64,000 bases of DNA from Parvularcula marina (GTDB lineage: Bacteria; Pseudomonadota; Alphaproteobacteria; Caulobacterales; Parvularculaceae): assembly GCF_003399445.1 (NCBI RefSeq), contig NZ_QUQO01000002.1, forward strand, positions 62,001-126,000, in the 5' to 3' direction. Every line of letters starts with the position of its first letter. Position 1 is the first letter of the stretch. The translations under genes and the position numbers were made by a program. Below the pieces are notes generated by a model that worked only from the letters and a program-made list of their open reading frames with translations, made no database searches and was not told the origin of the DNA. This document shows positions 1 to 8,242 of this stretch, piece after piece.

Positions 1-1
1 C

Positions 2-166
2 ACGGCGGACGGAACTGTCCTCTGGTCCGCGGGCGGCGGTATGCGGCTTTATGGTCGGGCTGGGTGGCGTCTTTCATATGAAGCGGCAATGCCGCTCTCT
101 GATGCGCCCTATACGCTGGACGATTACTACGTCCGGCATCGGTTGGACCTTTCCTTCAACCGATAG
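2..166 (+). CDS. C-terminal end of an unidentified protein (partial)
   Basis: An open frame enters from the left edge and stops at a TAG at 164-166, leaving about 54 residues. The tail ends in LDLSFNR and alternates aromatic and polar residues (for example YTLDDYYVRHRLD). This could be the last strands of an outer-membrane or secreted beta protein, but no family is recognisable. About 100 bp separate it from hemN, and the FNR-type box lies in that gap. The function is unknown. Confidence 0.45.
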   Translation, partial: TADGTVLWSAGGGMRLYGRAGWRLSYEAAMPLSDAPYTLDDYYVRHRLDLSFNR

Positions 167-218
167 CAGTAATGTGGATAACTTTGATCTGGAAAACTTC
201 CGGAACTGATACAGTCGT

Positions 219-259
219 TTGACCTAAATCACGATGAGCTCGGCGGCTTCGTCTAGCTT
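219..259 (+). promoter_or_regulatory. FNR-type box and -10 element of the hemN promoter
   Basis: TTGACCTAAATCAC at 219-232 matches the FNR/FixK consensus TTGAY-N4-RTCAA at all but the last position. Its centre is about 41 bp before the hemN ATG at 266. A TAnnnT element (TAGCTT, 254-259) sits where the -10 of a class II FNR promoter should be. This predicts transcription starting at or next to the A of the start codon, so the hemN mRNA may be leaderless. Confidence 0.6.
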
Positions 260-265
260 CCGCAT

Positions 266-1615
266 ATGCAAACGCACTGGCAAAAATATCTCGGCGCAAA
301 CATTCCGCGCTACACGAGCTACCCTTCAGCACTTGGTTTCTCGAGCGATGTGGGTGCCGCTGCGTATGAGAACTCTCTTAAGAAGATCGGCCAGTATGAG
401 CCGATCTCTTTATATATGCATATCCCTTTCTGCCATCAGCTCTGCTGGTACTGCGGCTGCAATATGCGTGTGGAAAACCGCTATGAGCGGATCTCCCCCT
501 ATGTCGAAGCGCTGAGCCGCGAAATTGAGATGGTCAGTGAGCGCCTCGGCGGGCGCGGCTATATCAGCCATGTCCATTTCGGGGGCGGCACGCCGAACAC
601 GCTCCATGCAGCTGATATAGAACGGCTGATTACCGGCATCGAAGAGCATTTCGGTCTTCGCGACGAGACGCCTGTCGCGATGGAGATCGACCCGCGGCTT
701 TGCTCAGATCTTCAGGTCGCCCAGCTCGTTAAGATGGGGATTAAGCGCTTCAGCATGGGGCTTCAGGACTTTGATCCTGAAGTGCAGACCGCCATCAATC
801 GGGTACAGAGCTATGAGATGGTCAAGAACTGCTTTGACCTTCTGAGAGGGGCCGGCGTTCGCGATATCAGCGTCGATCTCCTTTATGGACTACCCCATCA
901 GCGGCTAGAGACATTCCGCCAAACAGTCGAACAGGTGATCGAGCTAAGGCCTGAGCGAATCTCCCTGTTTGGTTATGCCCATATGCCGGCACGCATTCGT
1001 CATCAGCGGATGATACCGGAAGATCACATGCCCAGCCGGGAGATGCGCACCGTCATCTCCGTTGATGCGGCCAAGCTCTTTGAAGAAGCGGGCTACGACC
1101 GAATCGGCTTCGATCACTTCGCGCTGCCGGACACGCCGATCGCTATTGCGGCTCGCGAGCAGCGCCTAAACCGGAATTTTCAGGGCTTCACTGAAGACAG
1201 GGCGCGGAACGTCCTGGGCTTCGGGGCGAGCGCAATCTCAACTGTGCGCGGCCTTATCGTGCAGAATGCCAAAGAAATCCCGGCATATATGAAGCCGATT
1301 GAGCAGGGTGAGCTGCCGACCGAACGCGGCCTTATCGCGACGGAAATCGAAGAAGCGCTCGGGGAATGGCTCAAGCGCCTGCTGTGCGACATGCGCGGAA
1401 ATCTGAACCAATATCTTAAAATCATTCAGGCGGACGGTCCTGCAAGAGAAGAGATCTTCAGTACACTTACGCCATTTGAGAAGGATGGAATTGTTTACTA
1501 TGACGGCGATGACATCGTCATTGCCGAGGACGCAAAGGCCCTGGTTCGTTCTGTCGCAGCGGCGCTAGACCCTCATGTTTCCAGTGAAATCCGGTATGCA
1601 TCACCCGCAGTTTAG
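266..1615 (+). CDS. hemN: oxygen-independent coproporphyrinogen III oxidase
   Basis: HemN is a cytoplasmic radical-SAM enzyme that decarboxylates coproporphyrinogen III to protoporphyrinogen IX without oxygen. The 449 residues carry the typical N-terminus (PRYTSYPSA, residues 14-22), the cluster motif CHQLCWYC (C56, C60, C63) followed by C65, and the FGGGTPN motif. Length is normal for the family. No clear ribosome-binding site precedes the ATG, but this start fits the family N-terminus, and the FNR-type box suggests a leaderless transcript. It neighbours the Fnr-type regulator and the cbb3 oxidase genes. The aerobic isoenzyme hemF lies at the other end of the window. Confidence 0.95.
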   Translation: MQTHWQKYLGANIPRYTSYPSALGFSSDVGAAAYENSLKKIGQYEPISLYMHIPFCHQLCWYCGCNMRVENRYERISPYVEALSREIEMVSERLGGRGYISHVHFGGGTPNTLHAADIERLITGIEEHFGLRDETPVAMEIDPRLCSDLQVAQLVKMGIKRFSMGLQDFDPEVQTAINRVQSYEMVKNCFDLLRGAGVRDISVDLLYGLPHQRLETFRQTVEQVIELRPERISLFGYAHMPARIRHQRMIPEDHMPSREMRTVISVDAAKLFEEAGYDRIGFDHFALPDTPIAIAAREQRLNRNFQGFTEDRARNVLGFGASAISTVRGLIVQNAKEIPAYMKPIEQGELPTERGLIATEIEEALGEWLKRLLCDMRGNLNQYLKIIQADGPAREEIFSTLTPFEKDGIVYYDGDDIVIAEDAKALVRSVAAALDPHVSSEIRYASPAV

Positions 1616-1687
1616 TAAGGCTCAGTGGTAGCAAGCATACGCACTTCGCGGTATGATGTGCGGTCAATAGTCATTTGAGTCTTATTA

Positions 1688-2374
1688 ATGAAGCGCGATT
1701 GCGGCTTTTCATCTTCGACCCCGAATTTCTGCGCTCTATGTGATGCGCGGGAGCGGTCAGTCTGTGCAGAGCTCACGACAGAAGAGATGAAAGAGGTTTC
1801 TCAGACCATGGCGCATTTGCCGGTCAAGGAAGCCCAAACGCTGATCAAGGAAGGTGAGGGGAGTGAATTCCTCTTCGTCGTTGTCAGCGGCAGCTTCCGC
1901 ATGGTCCGGATGCTCGAAGATGGTCGGCGTCAGATCGTCGGTTTCGCTTTTCCCGGTGATTACATCGGAATGGGTGAAGCTGTGGAAAACGACTACAGCG
2001 TCGAGGCTCTCGAACCGTCTCTCGTTTGCCGTTTCAGCCAGAAATATCTCGATGAAATGGCAGGGCGCCATGTCGGCATCAAAGACCGCCTGATTGCGAA
2101 AGGCAGGACTGAGCTTCACAAGGCCCAGGACCACATTGTCATTCTCGGCAAGCATAATGCTGAGGAACGGGTGATGACGTTCCTTCATATGCTGCGCAAA
2201 CAGCTTGGCGGGGACGAGATTTATCTCTCCATGTCCCGTCAGGACATCGCGGACTATCTTGGCCTTAGGCTTGAGACCCTCAGCCGTACCCTGACCAAGC
2301 TCAAAAAGTCTGGCGACATTGCCAAACTCGAAGGTCGCATCGTCGAGCTCATCCCGCTGGCGGAGAGCGCCTGA
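1688..2374 (+). CDS. fnrN: Fnr/FnrN-type oxygen-sensing transcription regulator
   Basis: A Crp/Fnr-family activator of 228 residues. Cysteines C15, C18 and C26 (C-x2-C-x7-C) plus the central C114 are placed as in proteins that bind an oxygen-labile [4Fe-4S] cluster, so it should sense oxygen directly, unlike FixK. The cNMP-fold effector domain spans about residues 30-150, and the HTH about 181-207 contains ETLSR (196-200), the E-x2-SR recognition signature for TTGAT half-sites. It stands alone between hemN and the cbb3 operon and probably acts on the boxes at 219, 2673 and 11479. The symbol is by similarity of architecture; fnrL would be equally apt. Confidence 0.9.
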   Translation: MKRDCGFSSSTPNFCALCDARERSVCAELTTEEMKEVSQTMAHLPVKEAQTLIKEGEGSEFLFVVVSGSFRMVRMLEDGRRQIVGFAFPGDYIGMGEAVENDYSVEALEPSLVCRFSQKYLDEMAGRHVGIKDRLIAKGRTELHKAQDHIVILGKHNAEERVMTFLHMLRKQLGGDEIYLSMSRQDIADYLGLRLETLSRTLTKLKKSGDIAKLEGRIVELIPLAESA

Positions 2375-2639
2375 GCAAATCTCCCGGTTTTTTCCGTTCG
2401 CACAGGCAAGGTGCATGACATCCTCCTGAGAATACGGGGCGTTCTTCATTTTCCTCTAATGGAAACTGAATATAGGTCGTACGCCCCTCGCTACAGACGG
2501 CGATCATGATCGTCCCGTCCGCGCTCACATTCGCGTGAGCGGCGGGGGCAGGCATCAAGATGGCCAGGACTCCCGCCAACCTGCCTATGAGGGGGAAGGA
2601 AGGGGCGGACATAAGGCTGGACGGTAAGTGCTTGGCCAT
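2349..2639 (-). CDS. small secreted cysteine-rich protein beside the cbb3 operon
   Basis: A reverse-strand frame fills the gap between fnrN and ccoN and overlaps the fnrN 3' end by 26 bp. From the second ATG (AGGGA six bases upstream) it gives 96 residues, with a signal-peptide-like start and a hydrophobic core ending in PAAHA. A short mature domain follows with a cysteine-containing strand (IAVCSEG) and a C-terminal cluster (GCHAPCLCERKK). Small secreted proteins with a CHxxC-like tail followed by basic residues occur in alphaproteobacteria, and metal binding is a guess. It diverges from ccoN across the FNR box at 2673. It may be a shadow frame, but signal peptide, RBS and Cys cluster argue for a gene. 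Confidence 0.5.
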   Translation of the reverse strand: MAKHLPSSLMSAPSFPLIGRLAGVLAILMPAPAAHANVSADGTIMIAVCSEGRTTYIQFPLEENEERPVFSGGCHAPCLCERKKPGDLLRRSPPAG

Positions 2640-2672
2640 GGCCATTCCCTAGCTGACCGTCAGATGCGGCAT

Positions 2673-2686
2673 TTGACATGAGTCAA
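2673..2686 (+). promoter_or_regulatory. FNR-type box of the ccoNOQP promoter
   Basis: TTGACATGAGTCAA is a full match to TTGAY-N4-RTCAA. The nominal first ATG of the ccoN reading frame (2678) lies inside it, which argues that translation starts downstream at the GTG at 2756. With the box near -41.5 the transcript would begin at about 2721. The site also lies upstream of the divergent small gene ending at 2639 and could serve both. Confidence 0.8.
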
Positions 2687-2755
2687 AACAGGCACTTTCG
2701 AGCCGTGGCACCTGAAATTTCAAAGATTGAAATTCGTGCGAAGGGGAACCAGCCC

Positions 2756-4429
2756 GTGTCATCGACATCAACCAGCCCTGCGCCACGCCCGAAAGGGGCG
2801 GTCGGTGTGGAAGTGCCGTTTCTTGCCGTCTTTCTGGGGATCGGCAGTCTCTTTTTCTTCCTGATTGCGGCGAACACGCCGGAAGCCGCGATGGAATTCC
2901 ATGCGCTGGTCTTCATGGCTGCGTTCATGGCAGGGACATTCTCCCTACTGATGCATATCCAGTCGGGGCGTCAGATCCGGCAGGACGTCTACAATATGAA
3001 TATCGTGAAGGTGGGGGTCTTCATGTCCGCCTTCTGGGGGATTGCCGGTTTTCTTGTCGGGGTGATCATCGCCAGCCAGCTGGCATTCCCCAACCTACTT
3101 TATTTTGAGAACCTTCCCTGGACGAACTTCTCGCGCCTGCGGCCGCTGCATACCTCCGCTGTTATCTTTGCTTTTGGGGGCAGTGTACTGCTGACAACGT
3201 CGTTCTATGTGGTGCAGCGGACCTGCCGGGCGCGTCTCTTTGGCGGGATGCTGCCCTGGGCGGTCTTCTGGGGATACCAGCTCTTCATCGTGATTGCCGC
3301 AACCGGCTATCTAATGGGGATTACCCAGTCCAAGGAATATGCCGAGCCCGAATGGTATGCGGATTTGTTCCTCACCATTGTCTGGGTCGGCTATTTGCTG
3401 GTCTTCCTCGGGACGATGTGGAAGCGCAAAGAGCCTCACATCTATGTCGCGAACTGGTTCTATCTCGCCTTTATCCTGACGATTGCGATGCTGCACATCG
3501 TCAACAATCTGGCGATGCCGGTCTCGATGTTTGAAAGCCGATCCTACCAGCTCTTTGCTGGTGTGCAGGATGCGCTGACCCAGTGGTGGTACGGCCATAA
3601 TGCGGTGGGCTTCTTCCTTACCGCCGGCTTCCTCGGGATCATGTATTACTTCATTCCGAAGCGGGCGGAGCGTCCGGTCTATTCCTACCGTCTGTCGATC
3701 GTGCACTTCTGGACCCTGATCTTCATCTATATCTGGGCCGGCCCGCACCACCTTCATTACACCGCGCTGCCCGAATGGGCGCAGACCCTCGGGATGACGT
3801 TCTCGGTCATGCTGTGGATGCCCAGCTGGGGCGGCATGATCAACGGCCTGATGACCCTCTCTGGGGCATGGGACAAGCTGCGGACGGATCCTGTCATCCG
3901 CATGATGATCGTCTCGGTCGCCTTCTACGGCATGAGTACCTTCGAAGGCCCGTTGATGTCGGTTCGCGCCGTCAACTCGCTCAGCCACTATACCGAATGG
4001 GGCATCGGCCACGTGCATTCGGGCTCGCTCGGCTGGGTCGGTTATATCAGCTTCGGCGCGCTTTATTGCCTGACCCAATGGGTGTGGAAGCGCAAACAGC
4101 TTTATTCGAACACCCTCGTCGAATGGCATTTTTGGATCTCGACCATCGGCATCCTGCTCTACATCACTGCGATGTGGGTCGCCGGGATCACCGAAGGTCT
4201 GTGGTGGCGCGCCTATGACGAGTTCGGCTTCCTTCAGTACTCGTTCATTGAGACCGTCGAAGCCAAGCACATCCCCTATATCATCCGTGCTGTCGGGGGG
4301 CTGATGTTCCTCGTGGGTGCCATGATCATGTGTTTCAACCTCTACATGACCGCAAAAGGCCGTGTTCGGAAAAGCGAACGTCATGCAGACGACGTCTCCC
4401 CGGATGTCGCCGCGGTCCCGGCAGAATAA
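2756..4429 (+). CDS. ccoN: cbb3-type cytochrome c oxidase subunit I
   Basis: CcoN is the catalytic haem-copper subunit of the high-affinity cbb3 oxidase in the inner membrane. From the GTG (AAGGGG nine bases upstream) it has 557 residues and about a dozen membrane helices. Ligand histidines are visible in LHTSAVIF (H132), WWYGHNAV (H281), AGPHHLHY (H331, H332) and HVHSGSLG (H419, H421). The longer frame from the ATG at 2678 would put the start inside the FNR box and add 26 uncharacteristic residues, so it is not preferred. It is the first gene of a ccoNOQP-GHIS run with short gaps or overlaps. Confidence 0.96.
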   Translation: MSSTSTSPAPRPKGAVGVEVPFLAVFLGIGSLFFFLIAANTPEAAMEFHALVFMAAFMAGTFSLLMHIQSGRQIRQDVYNMNIVKVGVFMSAFWGIAGFLVGVIIASQLAFPNLLYFENLPWTNFSRLRPLHTSAVIFAFGGSVLLTTSFYVVQRTCRARLFGGMLPWAVFWGYQLFIVIAATGYLMGITQSKEYAEPEWYADLFLTIVWVGYLLVFLGTMWKRKEPHIYVANWFYLAFILTIAMLHIVNNLAMPVSMFESRSYQLFAGVQDALTQWWYGHNAVGFFLTAGFLGIMYYFIPKRAERPVYSYRLSIVHFWTLIFIYIWAGPHHLHYTALPEWAQTLGMTFSVMLWMPSWGGMINGLMTLSGAWDKLRTDPVIRMMIVSVAFYGMSTFEGPLMSVRAVNSLSHYTEWGIGHVHSGSLGWVGYISFGALYCLTQWVWKRKQLYSNTLVEWHFWISTIGILLYITAMWVAGITEGLWWRAYDEFGFLQYSFIETVEAKHIPYIIRAVGGLMFLVGAMIMCFNLYMTAKGRVRKSERHADDVSPDVAAVPAE

Positions 4430-4445
4430 GAAGAGGAACAGGTAA

Positions 4446-5180
4446 ATGTTGAACCGTCACAAGTTTCTCGAACGTCACTCTGGTCCACTTATCGCGGCGA
4501 TCCTGGTCGTCGTATCGATCGGCGGCATCGTGGAAATCGCGCCTCTCTTCTATGTGGAGAACACAATCGAAGAGGTCGAAGGGGTTCGTCCCTATACGCC
4601 GCTCGAACTGGCCGGCCGCGACATCTATATCCGGGAGGGCTGCTATGTCTGCCACTCCCAGATGATTCGCCCCCTGCGCGATGAGGTCGAGCGTTATGGT
4701 CACTACTCACTCGCCGCGGAGAGCATGTATGACCACCCCTTCCAGTGGGGCTCGAAACGAACGGGGCCTGATCTTGCGCGTGTGGGCAAGAAATATTCAG
4801 ATGACTGGCATCGTCAGCACCTGATCGATCCGCGCAGCTTGGTGCCGGGCTCTGTCATGCCGCCTTACGCTTTTCTTGAGACAACAACCCTCAATGATAG
4901 CCGGATCGGCGCCAAGATGGTCGCCAACCGCCGGGTTGGGGTTCCTTATACGGATGAGCAGATTGAGTCGGCGCAGGACGACCTTCGCCTTCAGGCTGGC
5001 TACCCTTACGCAGAAGATTTCGAGGGCTTTGAGGCCCGTTGGCCCGGTGTCGAAACACCGTTCCTTGCGGACAACAAGAAGGTCACCGAAATGGATGCCC
5101 TTATCGCCTATCTTCAGGTGCTCGGCACGATGGTGGATTTCTCTACCTTCGATATCGAAACCGTCGACAATCAGCGGTGA
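4446..5180 (+). CDS. ccoO: cbb3-type cytochrome c oxidase subunit II
   Basis: A mono-haem cytochrome c subunit of the cbb3 oxidase, 244 residues. A membrane anchor (about 13-35) is followed by the periplasmic domain, with the haem c motif CYVCH at 66-70 and the characteristic SQMIRP directly after it. A downstream methionine (GSVMPPY) can serve as axial ligand. It starts 16 bp after ccoN and ends 5 bp before ccoQ, so the genes are co-transcribed. Confidence 0.97.
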   Translation: MLNRHKFLERHSGPLIAAILVVVSIGGIVEIAPLFYVENTIEEVEGVRPYTPLELAGRDIYIREGCYVCHSQMIRPLRDEVERYGHYSLAAESMYDHPFQWGSKRTGPDLARVGKKYSDDWHRQHLIDPRSLVPGSVMPPYAFLETTTLNDSRIGAKMVANRRVGVPYTDEQIESAQDDLRLQAGYPYAEDFEGFEARWPGVETPFLADNKKVTEMDALIAYLQVLGTMVDFSTFDIETVDNQR

Positions 5181-5185
5181 TCAGC

Positions 5186-5350
5186 ATGCATGTCTTTCTT
5201 TCAAACCTCGCCCAGACGTTCGGCCTTTTGCTGTTCATTCTGGCTTTCGTCCTTGTCCTGATTTACGCGCTGGCGCCCGGCAACAAATCCAAATTTGACC
5301 GCGCCAGCCAGCTCCCGCTTGAGGAGGATACTGAAAATGACCACGTCTGA
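5186..5350 (+). CDS. ccoQ: cbb3-type oxidase small subunit CcoQ
   Basis: This 54-residue protein begins at the ATG five bases after the ccoO stop. It has one membrane helix (FGLLLFILAFVLVLIYAL) and a charged cytoplasmic tail ending in acidic residues (LEEDTEND), the standard CcoQ layout. CcoQ stabilises the interaction of CcoP with the CcoNO core. Its 3' end overlaps the ccoP start by 14 bp. Confidence 0.88.
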   Translation: MHVFLSNLAQTFGLLLFILAFVLVLIYALAPGNKSKFDRASQLPLEEDTENDHV

Positions 5351-6263
5351 TAACGGCCATCACGAACCTGACATTGATGATCACAGCGGTATTGAGACGA
5401 CCGGCCATGAATGGGACGGGATCAAGGAGCTCAACAACCCGCTGCCGCGCTGGTGGCTGATCATCTTTTACGTCACGATTGCGTGGGCGTTCGTCTATTA
5501 CATCTTCATGCCGAGTTTTCCGGGGCTGAAGGGGATCCGCAATCACTCTGAGCGGGTGAATGTGACCGAAGACCTCGCTACTTTGCGAGAAGCACGTAGC
5601 GAGCTGGCATCGCGTCTCCTGACGACCGCGTCGCTGGAGTCGATCGAACAAGACAATGAGCTGCGCCAGTTCGCCATGGCGGCAGGCAAATCAGCATTCG
5701 GCGACAATTGCGCGACCTGCCACGGCGTGGGCGGGGTCGGCTATCCCGGTTATCCCAGTCTTGCCGACGATGTCTGGCTCTGGGGCGGTACGCTCGATGA
5801 TATTCGTCTGACGATCACCCACGGCATTCGGTCTACGGATGAAGATGCTCGTTTTTCTCAGATGCCAGCTTACGGCGAACAGGGGATGTTGTCGGGTGAT
5901 CAGATCAATGATCTTGCGACATACGTTCTCAATTACTCAGAACCGCAAGTGAATGAGGAAGCTCTGGCCCGTGCGGAGCCGCTCTTCCAGCAACAGTGCT
6001 CGATCTGCCACGCAGAAGACGGCACCGGCGACCGGTCACAGGGCGCACCGAACCTGACTGATGCCGAATGGCTCTACGGTGGCGACTATGCGACGATCCG
6101 CGCACAGATATGGAATGGCCGCAATGGTATCATGCCGAACTGGGGCGAGCGTCTCGATGACGCGACCATCGCCTCGCTGGCCGTCTATGTGCATTCTCTC
6201 GGCGGCGGGGAGACCTCCCCTCAGGCTTCGCTTGAAACCGGCGAGCCGGAGAATATTCAGTAG
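5337..6263 (+). CDS. ccoP: cbb3-type cytochrome c oxidase subunit III (dihaem)
   Basis: The dihaem cytochrome c subunit of the cbb3 oxidase, 308 residues. It has an N-terminal acidic, His-rich segment, a conserved PLPRWW ahead of the membrane helix (about 38-60), and two haem c motifs, CATCH (125-129) and CSICH (221-225). The chosen ATG has GAGGA upstream and overlaps the ccoQ end. A start at 5295 would add residues unlike the family. It receives electrons from soluble or membrane cytochrome c and passes them to CcoO and CcoN. Confidence 0.97.
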   Translation: MTTSDNGHHEPDIDDHSGIETTGHEWDGIKELNNPLPRWWLIIFYVTIAWAFVYYIFMPSFPGLKGIRNHSERVNVTEDLATLREARSELASRLLTTASLESIEQDNELRQFAMAAGKSAFGDNCATCHGVGGVGYPGYPSLADDVWLWGGTLDDIRLTITHGIRSTDEDARFSQMPAYGEQGMLSGDQINDLATYVLNYSEPQVNEEALARAEPLFQQQCSICHAEDGTGDRSQGAPNLTDAEWLYGGDYATIRAQIWNGRNGIMPNWGERLDDATIASLAVYVHSLGGGETSPQASLETGEPENIQ

Positions 6264-6269
6264 GCTGTC

Positions 6270-7718
6270 ATGCCTTTTGATGGATCGGAACATATGTCAG
6301 AGGTCAGTGCAGCGCCCGAGAGGCTTTATGCGAAGCGTGAGGCGGTGCACCCCCAGCTTGTTCATGGCAAATACCGGTTCACCAAATGGCTGGTCCTGTT
6401 TGCGACGCTCGGGGTCTATTACTTCCTGCCTTGGCTACGCTGGCCGCGCGCGGCGCATGAGCCGCAGCAGGCGGTGCTGGTCGATTTCGAAGGCGCGCGG
6501 CTCTATTTCTTCAATATCGAGATCTGGCCGGATGAGTTCTATCTCGTCACCGGCATTCTCGTTCTCTCCGCGTTGGCATTGTTCTTTGTCACCTCGGTCT
6601 GGGGGCGTCTCTGGTGCGGCTATGCCTGTCCGCAGACAGTGTGGACGGATCTTTTCATCGCGGTTGAGCGCATGGTGGAGGGTGACCGGAATAAACGGCT
6701 CCAGCTCGCCAAAAAACCCTGGACCGCGGACAAGATCCTCAAGAAAGTCACCAAGCATTCGCTCTGGCTCCTGATCGCCATGGCGACCGGCGGGGCGTGG
6801 GTGCTTTATTTCCATGATGCGCCCACCGTCATCTCGAAATTCTTTGTCGGTCAGGCCCCGGCCAGCTCCTATCTTTTCGTTGGGGTGCTGACCTTCACGA
6901 CCTATTCGCTGGCCGGCCTGATGCGCGAGCAGGTCTGCACCTATATGTGCCCCTGGCCGCGCATTCAGGGCGCGATGACCGATGATAAGACCTTTGCCGT
7001 TGGCTATTACGCCTTGCGCGGGGAGCCGCGCGGCAAGCACAAAAAAGGTCAGGACTGGTCAGAGCTTGGCGACTGCATCGATTGCCATGCCTGCGTCACC
7101 GCCTGTCCCATGGGCATCGACATCCGCGACGGGGACCAGCTTGAATGCATCAATTGCGGGCTCTGCGTTGATGCCTGCGACACGATGATGAAAAAGGTCG
7201 GCCTGCCCAAGGGACTGATCGCCTATGGTGCCGATTACCGCGACGTGAAGGATCCCAAGGCCCGACGCCGCTGGCCGCAGATCATTCGTCCCCGGACGCT
7301 TTTTTATGCTGGCGTGACGATTCTCGCATCCGCGATCATGCTGTTCGGCCTGACCGGCCGGTCGAGCCTTGAATTCGGGGTCGAGCGGGACCGGGCGCCG
7401 GCCTTTACCCGCCTGTCCGATGGCTCGATCCGCAATGCGATCACCGCGCGCGTGCTCAACAAGCAGAGTGAGACCCATCCTTTCACCATCGAGATTGACG
7501 GGCCCGAAGGGCTGACCACCGCCGCAGTCGGCTACGAGATCGAGGATGGCCAGATCCATTTCGATGTCGCTCCCGACAAGCAGATCCGGCTGCGAATCTT
7601 TTTGACAATGCCGAAAGGCGAGGGGGATGGCGATGAGATCACCGTCACCCTCACGGATGACGTCACCGGCGAAACATCGAGCGAAAGCCTCGGCTTCCTT
7701 GGTGGCAGCCGGAGATAG
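6270..7718 (+). CDS. ccoG: cbb3 oxidase accessory ferredoxin-like protein CcoG
   Basis: CcoG (FixG/RdxA) is a polytopic inner-membrane iron-sulfur protein implicated in copper reduction for cbb3 assembly. The 482 residues show several membrane helices, the conserved GYACPQTVW and CTYMCPWPRIQGAM motifs, and two [4Fe-4S] motifs in tandem (CIDCHACVTACP and CINCGLCVDAC). An Ig-like periplasmic C-terminal domain of about 120 residues follows. The start is uncertain: ATG codons at 6270 and 6294 are both possible and neither has a strong RBS. It follows ccoP after 6 bp. Confidence 0.95.
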   Translation: MPFDGSEHMSEVSAAPERLYAKREAVHPQLVHGKYRFTKWLVLFATLGVYYFLPWLRWPRAAHEPQQAVLVDFEGARLYFFNIEIWPDEFYLVTGILVLSALALFFVTSVWGRLWCGYACPQTVWTDLFIAVERMVEGDRNKRLQLAKKPWTADKILKKVTKHSLWLLIAMATGGAWVLYFHDAPTVISKFFVGQAPASSYLFVGVLTFTTYSLAGLMREQVCTYMCPWPRIQGAMTDDKTFAVGYYALRGEPRGKHKKGQDWSELGDCIDCHACVTACPMGIDIRDGDQLECINCGLCVDACDTMMKKVGLPKGLIAYGADYRDVKDPKARRRWPQIIRPRTLFYAGVTILASAIMLFGLTGRSSLEFGVERDRAPAFTRLSDGSIRNAITARVLNKQSETHPFTIEIDGPEGLTTAAVGYEIEDGQIHFDVAPDKQIRLRIFLTMPKGEGDGDEITVTLTDDVTGETSSESLGFLGGSRR

Positions 7719-7732
7719 GGAAAGCTGTAGGA

Positions 7733-8242
7733 ATGTCCGACATGGCAAAGGCTGAAAAACCATTCGAGCTGACCGGCAGGCATGTGCTCTTTGCGGTGAT
7801 AGCCTTTTTCGGCATCATCATCGCGGTCAATTTTCTCTTCGTGAAACTCGCGGTACAGAGCTTTCCCGGCGAGCAGGTCGAGAAAAGCTATTATCAGGGT
7901 CTCAACTATAATGAGACGCTGGCAGAGAAGGCCCGGCAGGCTGAACTCGGCTGGCGCTTCCAGCTCGTCAACGGCACCGCCGGGGCGGGCGCGCCGCTGG
8001 AGATCATCCTTCTCAACCGTGAAGGCCGCCCCGTCGTCGATGCCGTCCTTGAGGGCGAGCTTGCCCGCCCGACCAGCGATGAAGGTCTGCAACAGCTTGG
8101 CTTCACCCATCTGGGCGAAGGTCGTTACCGCAGCGATGTTGAAGGGCTTGCCCCCGGCGCGTGGGACCTTACCTTGAAGGCACGAGAAGAAGTGGAAGGC
8201 GAGATCATGCTGTCCGCGACCACACGGATGCTCGTGCGATGA
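7733..8242 (+). CDS. ccoH: cbb3 oxidase assembly protein FixH/CcoH
   Basis: CcoH is a small inner-membrane factor needed for stable cbb3 assembly. The 169 residues have a single N-terminal membrane helix (about 17-40) followed by a periplasmic domain with the family feature KSYYQGLNYNETLA. It overlaps ccoI by the ATGA at 8239-8242, which implies translational coupling. The order ccoG-ccoH-ccoI-ccoS is the canonical one. Confidence 0.93.
   Translation: MSDMAKAEKPFELTGRHVLFAVIAFFGIIIAVNFLFVKLAVQSFPGEQVEKSYYQGLNYNETLAEKARQAELGWRFQLVNGTAGAGAPLEIILLNREGRPVVDAVLEGELARPTSDEGLQQLGFTHLGEGRYRSDVEGLAPGAWDLTLKAREEVEGEIMLSATTRMLVR

Noticed and set aside
1675-1688. Possible FNR-type box (TTGAG-TCTT-ATTAA) at the fnrN start
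   Set aside because: Two of ten core positions deviate and the match overlaps the start codon. Autoregulation is possible but the evidence is too weak to list.
3311-4384. Long reverse-strand open frame opposite ccoN (357 codons)
   Set aside because: It lies wholly inside the strongly supported ccoN gene and its product is His/Arg/Asp-rich without any family feature, as expected of a shadow frame in GC-rich DNA.
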